A stretch of DNA of 38,263 bases from an uncultured Eubacterium sp. (lineage in GTDB: Bacteria; Bacillota; Clostridia; Lachnospirales; Lachnospiraceae): contig URKY01000023.1 in the NCBI GenBank assembly GCA_900548465.1, forward strand, positions 1 through 38,263. Direction: 5' to 3'. This document shows positions 34,500-38,263 of this stretch, piece by piece. The first letter of the stretch is position 1. Each line of letters begins with the position of its first letter. Under the pieces are notes generated by a model. The model ran no database searches. It saw only the letters and a list, made by a program, of their open reading frames with translations, and had not been told where the DNA came from. The position numbers were made by a program, and so were the translations under genes.

Positions 34500-35224
34500 T
34501 TTTCTGTTGCCTCCCTTGTGTAAAAATCAAAATACTGTTTTTTCAGTTCTCCCCTCAGCCGTCGGGGAACGGGTATGCGATCCCCATTTGACATTTCAAG
34601 GGTTGTTTCAAGCAGACTTTGCACACAGCGCAGATTGACTATGTACGACGCGCCGACCGCCACAAAACCGTTTGCCGTCTGAAATATATTTTTAAACTCC
34701 GTAAGAGTCGTGTGCGTTTTCAAACACTTCCCGGATTTCAAATGGATTTCCACACTGTGATTTTTTGCCTCCGCATATAAAACATTAAACAAATCTATGC
34801 GGTGAATTTCCTTTCCGCACGAAACAGGAATGTATAAACGGTTACGCCTCTTTTCAATCAGCCTGTCAAGTGCATCCGTCAGCCGCTGTTTAGTGTACGG
34901 CTTTGTAAGATAGTCGCCCGCATGAAGGGCAAACGCTTCCACCGCAAAATCGGGGCTTGTGGTTAGAAAGATAATGTCAGTATCCCCTTCGCTTTTGCTG
35001 AGAATCTCCCGTGCAACCTCAGTACCCAAAATACCGGGCATACAAATATCCAACAGTACAATGTCGGGAACGCCGCTTTTGCCCATCTCATCCAGCATAT
35101 CTAATGGATTTAAGAAGCATTTCACGTTCAGCGAAAGTTCCGAATGTGTAAGCGCGTATTCGGAAACAATTTGCCCCATATTTTCAAGTTCACTTTTTTG
35201 GTCATCGCATATCATAAGGTTCAT
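34496..35224 (-). CDS. LytTR response regulator (third system)
   Basis: 242 residues, ATG with GAGG eight bases upstream. Receiver domain with D7-D8 and D59 (DIVLLDICMPG); LytTR domain (about 137-237; HRIDLFNVLYAEAKNHSVEIH in outline). First gene of the regulator operon; likely activates the surface cluster. A 471-base plus-strand reading over it is a shadow. Confidence 0.9.
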   Translation of the reverse strand: MNLMICDDQKSELENMGQIVSEYALTHSELSLNVKCFLNPLDMLDEMGKSGVPDIVLLDICMPGILGTEVAREILSKSEGDTDIIFLTTSPDFAVEAFALHAGDYLTKPYTKQRLTDALDRLIEKRRNRLYIPVSCGKEIHRIDLFNVLYAEAKNHSVEIHLKSGKCLKTHTTLTEFKNIFQTANGFVAVGASYIVNLRCVQSLLETTLEMSNGDRIPVPRRLRGELKKQYFDFYTREATEK

Positions 35225-35281
35225 AATAACATCCTCATTTTTTGGAATGATATTGGCAGTCTGCTTTTACTTAAAACGCAC

Positions 35282-35312
35282 TGTATTTGCACACATATTG
35301 TGTGCAAATACA
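35282..35312 (-). promoter_or_regulatory. Perfect 14-bp inverted repeat in the leader of the third two-component system
   Basis: TGTATTTGCACACA and TGTGTGCAAATACA with a 3-base centre, just downstream of the promoter at 35331-35359. No T run follows on either strand, so it is more likely an operator or an RNA hairpin than a terminator. Confidence 0.6.
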
Positions 35313-35330
35313 AAAAAACTACTATATAAT

Positions 35331-35359
35331 AGTATGTCATATTTTCCTACAGATTTCAA
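35331..35359 (-). promoter_or_regulatory. Promoter of the third two-component system
   Basis: TTGAAA (35354-35359), 17-base spacer, CATACT (35331-35336) on the minus strand. The 355-base gap 35225-35579 otherwise holds the inverted repeat above and the gene remnant at 35477-35547. Confidence 0.5.
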
Positions 35360-35476
35360 CATGGTTAAATATGTAACAAAGATGTCTCTAAGATATGAAG
35401 GAGAAGTTTTCACTGTCTCACATATATGAATACACATACAGGTTTTTGATATAAAAGAAATTTTTACTCGACCAAA

Positions 35477-35590
35477 TCATTCTTTACTCTGTTCCAAAAC
35501 AATAGTCTTTCCTTCTAATCCAGTCACACTGTCTTTTTTATTTCCATAATCTTTTTTTTTACACCTTTGCTATCTGCTTCTAACTTTTCT
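35477..35590 (-). repeat. Diverged copy of the 37.05-kb segment, with a broken 23-codon ORF
   Basis: About 100 bases here match 37050-37155 (shared CAAAACAATAGTCTTTCC). In the 37-kb copy the minus strand encodes a 23-residue peptide. Here the corresponding ORF (ATG 35547) has six instead of seven A's after ATG-GAA-AT, which shifts the frame to an early TGA; with one more A it would read to TGA at 35477-35479 and give a nearly identical peptide. Confidence 0.65.
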
Positions 35591-35951
35591 TTTTGTTCAC
35601 AACATTCAGTGTGCATAAAATAGTTGGTATATTTAGTAATATAAAATCTCCTAACAAATCTATAGCAAATAAGCTTTTGTGTGTTGATACCTTTATACTA
35701 TTATTAAATTCATTTTCAGCAGTTATAAAAGACTCATCTTCAAATACACTTTCTTCTATAGCAATAGGTTGCTCTTCTGCCCCTGAATATTCATTTTCCT
35801 TTTGAATTATCTGAACAATACTAATGATAATGATAACACACGATATTATTAAAGGTATTATAGGGAAAAAATATTTATCTTTTTTCATAAACATTCTATT
35901 AATTAAAATCAGGATGATTGATGCCGTTATTATTATTAAAAGTTTAATCAT
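35580..35951 (-). CDS. Small membrane protein of unknown function
   Basis: 123 residues. Two N-terminal helices (about 3-19, 28-49), an acidic Glu/Ser-rich outer loop (about 50-92) and a third helix (about 95-115) before NKKKS. The start overlaps the stop of the small signal-peptide ORF as TAATG; GAGGG is upstream. No family recognised. Coupling with a tiny secreted peptide suggests export, immunity or sensing of that peptide, which is inference. Confidence 0.55.
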   Translation of the reverse strand: MIKLLIIITASIILILINRMFMKKDKYFFPIIPLIISCVIIIISIVQIIQKENEYSGAEEQPIAIEESVFEDESFITAENEFNNSIKVSTHKSLFAIDLLGDFILLNIPTILCTLNVVNKKKS

Positions 35952-36055
35952 TATATAGCACCCTCAAATGTCCTTTCTACGCTTGCATACACATTGCTAC
36001 TGAAAACAAACGATATACTAATTGCCAATAAATAAATAAGTATTTTTTTCTTCAT
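35951..36055 (-). CDS. 34-residue ORF: signal peptide with ten-residue tail
   Basis: ATG 36055 with GGAGG eight bases upstream. Residues 1-24 form a textbook Sec signal (MKKK, Leu/Ile/Phe core, NVYA); cleavage after A24 would release SVERTFEGAI. The stop overlaps the ATG of the next gene. Short pheromone-like peptides in Firmicutes are made this way from signal sequences. Alternatively it is the stump of a secreted protein truncated by rearrangement in this unstable region. Confidence 0.55.
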   Translation of the reverse strand: MKKKILIYLLAISISFVFSSNVYASVERTFEGAI

Positions 36056-36144
36056 CTCTTATCCTCCATAATTCTTTTATATTACGATTGTACCGTTTCA
36101 ATCTTCTTTGGTATTGTATCAAATAATTGGTATTTGTCGAATTG

Positions 36145-36173
36145 TTGACTTTTTACTTTATATGTATTATAAA
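36145..36173 (+). promoter_or_regulatory. Promoter of the 36196 gene
   Basis: TTGACT (36145-36150), 17-base spacer, TATAAA (36168-36173), followed by GGAGG and ATG. Confidence 0.75.
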
Positions 36174-36195
36174 TGTGAGAATGGAGGTTTTATTT

Positions 36196-36393
36196 ATGAA
36201 AAATTTATTTTATGTAATTGTCGGTTGCACTTTTTTATTATCTGGTTCAATAGGATTAGCTATCGAGAATTTATCTGAGAGTATTTTATTGATAAACGAA
36301 AGTTCATATAATAGCACTTTGTTATATTATCTATTTGCATCATTTGTCCCTATTGGAATAATTTTTATAATTGGGGGATTTTTAAAAAAATAG
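36196..36393 (+). CDS. Small two-helix membrane protein
   Basis: 65 residues from ATG 36196, eight bases after GGAGG; a longer reading to 36127 begins upstream of the promoter -35 and is rejected. Helices at about 4-24 and 42-61, outer loop with Asn/Ser/Glu, ending in KK. A good promoter and ribosome site make it a likely real gene, alone on the plus strand. Function unknown. Confidence 0.6.
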   Translation: MKNLFYVIVGCTFLLSGSIGLAIENLSESILLINESSYNSTLLYYLFASFVPIGIIFIIGGFLKK

Positions 36394-36714
36394 TTTTAGT
36401 TATATCATTTTTATTCTAAGATTACTGTTCTTGTCACTTATGTTAATCATTCGTGTTTACGAAATTTTTACCTTATGAACAGCTCTCTTTTTTCCCTATT
36501 TATTTACAAAAATTGTAAAATAAAAAACGGTACAATATAATCGCACATACAATAATATATAAACAATCTGCTATTTCTATTTGGTCTGTACTTGCCAATA
36601 TTGCCACTACACTTATCAAAGTCGAATTCATCAGTTCAAAAACATTTTCTATTGATTCAATCCTAATTACAAATTTATGCACATTTTATCATGATTATTT
36701 CAAAAAAAGCATTA

Positions 36715-36956
36715 CTATTTCATATATGAGTTACATCTGATGATTACCTGCAACTGAGTAAACATTTCTGTACTATCCAAAGATAATGAATATTTTGTCG
36801 ATGGTCCATTTCCAATTTTTCGTACAAGTTTATTTTCATCCAAAACATGAATGCATTTTCTAACTTTATATTCGGTCATTTCTAACTCCGGTTTCATTTC
36901 ATTCACTGAAACCGGATTATGATTTTTAACAATATATCGTAATACATTTTTGACAT
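36715..36956 (-). pseudogene. Truncated winged-helix regulator fragment
   Basis: Minus-strand frame open from the junction at 36956: VLRYIVKNHNPVS, KPELEMTEYKVRKCIHVLDENKLVRKIGNG, then a short tail and stop. This is a winged-helix pattern (recognition helix and wing) lacking its normal beginning; the 5' end is directly fused to the sigma-gene fragment at 36957. An internal ATG (36906) could give 63 residues, but without a ribosome site. Confidence 0.5.
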
Positions 36957-37053
36957 CCCTTATTTTTGCAATATATTAAAACAGTTCGGAACAGTTTTTC
37001 AAAATATTTATCATATGTTTTTTCATAATTCTCCTATATATTTATCATTTTCT
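36957..37053 (-). repeat. Second copy of the sigma-factor gene start
   Basis: About 97 bases nearly identical to 18929-19025: same ATG-ATA-AAT-ATA-TAG, the ribosome site TAGGAG, ATG-A6 (ATG 37026) and the region-2 frame (KYFEKLFRTVLIYCKNKG), then abrupt loss of similarity within the gene. The A6 frame break is shared. A remnant left by recombination or duplication. Confidence 0.8.
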
Positions 37054-37116
37054 ACTCTGCTCCAAAACAATAGTCTTTCCTTCTAATCCGGTCACATCGT
37101 CTTTTTTTATTTTCAT
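37045..37116 (-). CDS. 23-residue ORF upstream of the sigma fragment
   Basis: ATG 37116, product M-K-I-K-K-D-D-V, then TGLEGKTIVLEQSRK, stop overlapping the next ATG (AAATGATAA). Its relative at 35.5 kb keeps the same residues downstream of a one-base deletion, with mostly conservative differences (Lys/Arg, Ser/Asp), suggesting past selection on this peptide or on the protein end it came from. The ribosome site is weak (AGAAG). It may be the C-terminal end of a larger lost gene. Confidence 0.35.
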   Translation of the reverse strand: MKIKKDDVTGLEGKTIVLEQSRK

Positions 37117-37228
37117 AATCTTCTTTTTTACACACATACTATCTGGTTCTTACTTTTTTGTTGTTTTTGAATTTGTTTTCTTCTAGCACTCTTAAAATTC
37201 AAAAGATATAATCACTATATTGTTCCGC

Positions 37229-37249
37229 TATAATAACGAAATTATTATA
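37229..37249. promoter_or_regulatory. AT-rich palindrome with -10-like sequence
   Basis: TATAATAA-n5-TTATTATA. Could be an operator around a minus-strand -10 box for the 37116 ORF. Between 37117 and 37414 I see no gene; a GCCCGC/GCGGG inverted repeat near 37310-37350 is the only other structure. Confidence 0.3.
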
Positions 37250-37414
37250 CCATACAACCTCCTTAATTAAAATTGAGTTTATTGAACCTTATTTTGCATT
37301 ATAATAATACCCGCAATACCTGTTTTTAAGGGCACCGCGGGCAATATGAAACTTTATGTAATTTTTTATAAAAATATAAAAAGTTCAAGTATATGTGGAA
37401 ATGATTCTAGGTTT

Positions 37415-37990
37415 TTATTTATCATCTTTGATTTTATTATAATATACAATTGGCAATATAAATATTAATTCAGAAGATATTAATTGTGCCATATTGTACA
37501 ATAGATATACTCCTCCATTCTCTAATCCATACAGCAAATTCCAAAGACTTCCATTGAAAATGATGCACATTATTCTGGTAATTATTATTGCAAATATCAC
37601 CTCTCTTCCACAATTCTTTTTCAAACACATTAATATTAAAATAGCAACATATACTATGTTCAATATAATAGTTCCAATTTCCATTTTATTTATCTGGTGA
37701 TTTTCAACAGCATAGATAACTACCGGAACACAACTAAGCAAACTTCTAATTCCCAGTGCAAATATACACATTAATGTTTTTTTCAAAAATACTGCAACTA
37801 TAATAAGCAATGGAATTATAATATTAACCATGTTTTCTGAAATCCATAAGCTTTTTTGTTCAATATTTGATAATCCCAAAACATCACTACTTTTCTCAAA
37901 AAATATCTGAATTGTAATTAATATTAGTACGCTAATTATTGTTGTTATGATAACTGTTTTTTGATTATCGTATTTTATTCTTTCTTTCAT
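37415..37990 (-). CDS. Membrane protein of unknown function, about six helices
   Basis: 191 residues from the ATG that follows GGGGGT; a TTG four codons earlier overlaps that site and is rejected. Helices at about 13-31, 53-70, 74-93, 103-120, 128-146 and 155-178, short loops, charged ends (KERIKYDNQK; NKIKDDK). No motif recognised; could be a peptide immunity or transporter-type subunit. AT-rich like the 19-24 kb membrane genes. Confidence 0.55.
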   Translation of the reverse strand: MKERIKYDNQKTVIITTIISVLILITIQIFFEKSSDVLGLSNIEQKSLWISENMVNIIIPLLIIVAVFLKKTLMCIFALGIRSLLSCVPVVIYAVENHQINKMEIGTIILNIVYVAILILMCLKKNCGREVIFAIIITRIMCIIFNGSLWNLLYGLENGGVYLLYNMAQLISSELIFILPIVYYNKIKDDK

Positions 37991-38119
37991 TTTTACCCCC
38001 AACTTTACTTTATTAATTAATACATAAAATTACCTTGTATTATTTTCGAAAATGATTGTATCATAGAAAACTTTTTTAGAAAACTATGGTTTTTATTCTT
38101 TTGTTGTTTTTGAACTACT

Positions 38120-38252
38120 CTAATGAGTCACATACAGCTCTATTACGCTTCATTTCGCTGATGCGGCATTCGCCCTGAATGATTTTTTATTGCAGTGCCC
38201 AGTTCGATTACGCTTCGCTCCATCTCACTGATGCGGCATTCGCCGCATAAAA
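38120..38252. repeat. GC-rich direct repeat with hairpin at the window end
   Basis: Two copies of ATTACGCTTC ... CTGATGCGGCATTCGCC about 75 bases apart. The second ends in a perfect 7-bp hairpin ATGCGGC-n4-GCCGCAT. Composition stands out from the AT-rich surroundings. No ORF. Looks like a dispersed intergenic repeat cut by the window edge. 37991-38119 contains no gene, only AT-rich sequence upstream of the 37415 gene. Confidence 0.5.
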
Positions 38253-38263
38253 TAAAAAGAAAA

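Noticed and set aside
34959..35429. 156-codon plus-strand reading frame
   Set aside because: Lies antisense to the start of the third LytTR regulator, no ribosome site, product without family features; a shadow frame.
36500..36682. 60-codon minus-strand hydrophobic frame
   Set aside because: GTG start without ribosome site, AT-rich, next to decayed fragments; no evidence that it is expressed.

Overview
The window is AT-rich DNA from a low-GC Firmicute (Bacillota). The closest overall resemblance is to gut or rumen Lachnospiraceae/Clostridia: a modular family 5 cellulase with Thr-rich linkers, an AgrBDCA system, GHKL/LytTR regulator pairs, a cytoplasmic BMP-like protein, a DUF6273 protein and a sortase-anchored surface cluster. 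Genus and species cannot be given from sequence alone. Most genes are on the minus strand.

Layout. 1-3.2 kb: the 5' part of a secreted GH5 cellulase that runs off the window. 3.5-8.2 kb: a minus-strand operon of two RimK-like ATP-grasp ligases and a YfhO-type membrane protein, behind a strong promoter and a highly structured leader. 8.3-11.8 kb: plus-strand genes (anchored hypothetical protein, ParB-like/BMP-like cytoplasmic protein, metallophosphoesterase) interrupted by a 268-bp palindrome. 11.8-12.8 kb: a membrane DUF6273 protein. 12.9-15.8 kb: a complete agr quorum-sensing locus, including a 47-residue agrD. 15.9-17.5 kb: a HipA-like kinase with an XRE-type regulator and a well-placed operator. 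17.7-19.2 kb: an ECF sigma/anti-sigma pair whose sigma gene appears frameshifted. 19.3-24.7 kb: a LytTR two-component system, three membrane proteins, an ABC ATPase and a secreted DUF2712-like protein, which looks like a peptide export/immunity locus. 25.0-35.3 kb: a visibly more GC-rich block with a third LytTR system and a six-gene cell-surface cluster. In that cluster a 1632-residue Ig-like protein shares its C-terminal domain with two small secreted proteins, and the last protein carries an FPKTG sorting signal. 35.3-38.3 kb: small membrane and peptide genes mixed with duplicated gene fragments (a second copy of the sigma gene start, a truncated winged-helix gene) and GC-rich repeats.

How the genes fit together. 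The window is dominated by cell-surface and cell-cell signalling functions. There are three separate GHKL kinase/LytTR regulator pairs, each with an inverted repeat at its promoter and each next to a plausible output: an autoinducer peptide (agr), an ABC exporter with a secreted protein, and a surface assembly. Several coding features are short: agrD, a 34-residue ORF that is almost only a signal peptide, a 49-residue ORF with an apparent ACG start, and a 23-residue ORF present in two copies. No rRNA, tRNA, CRISPR array or transposase was recognised.
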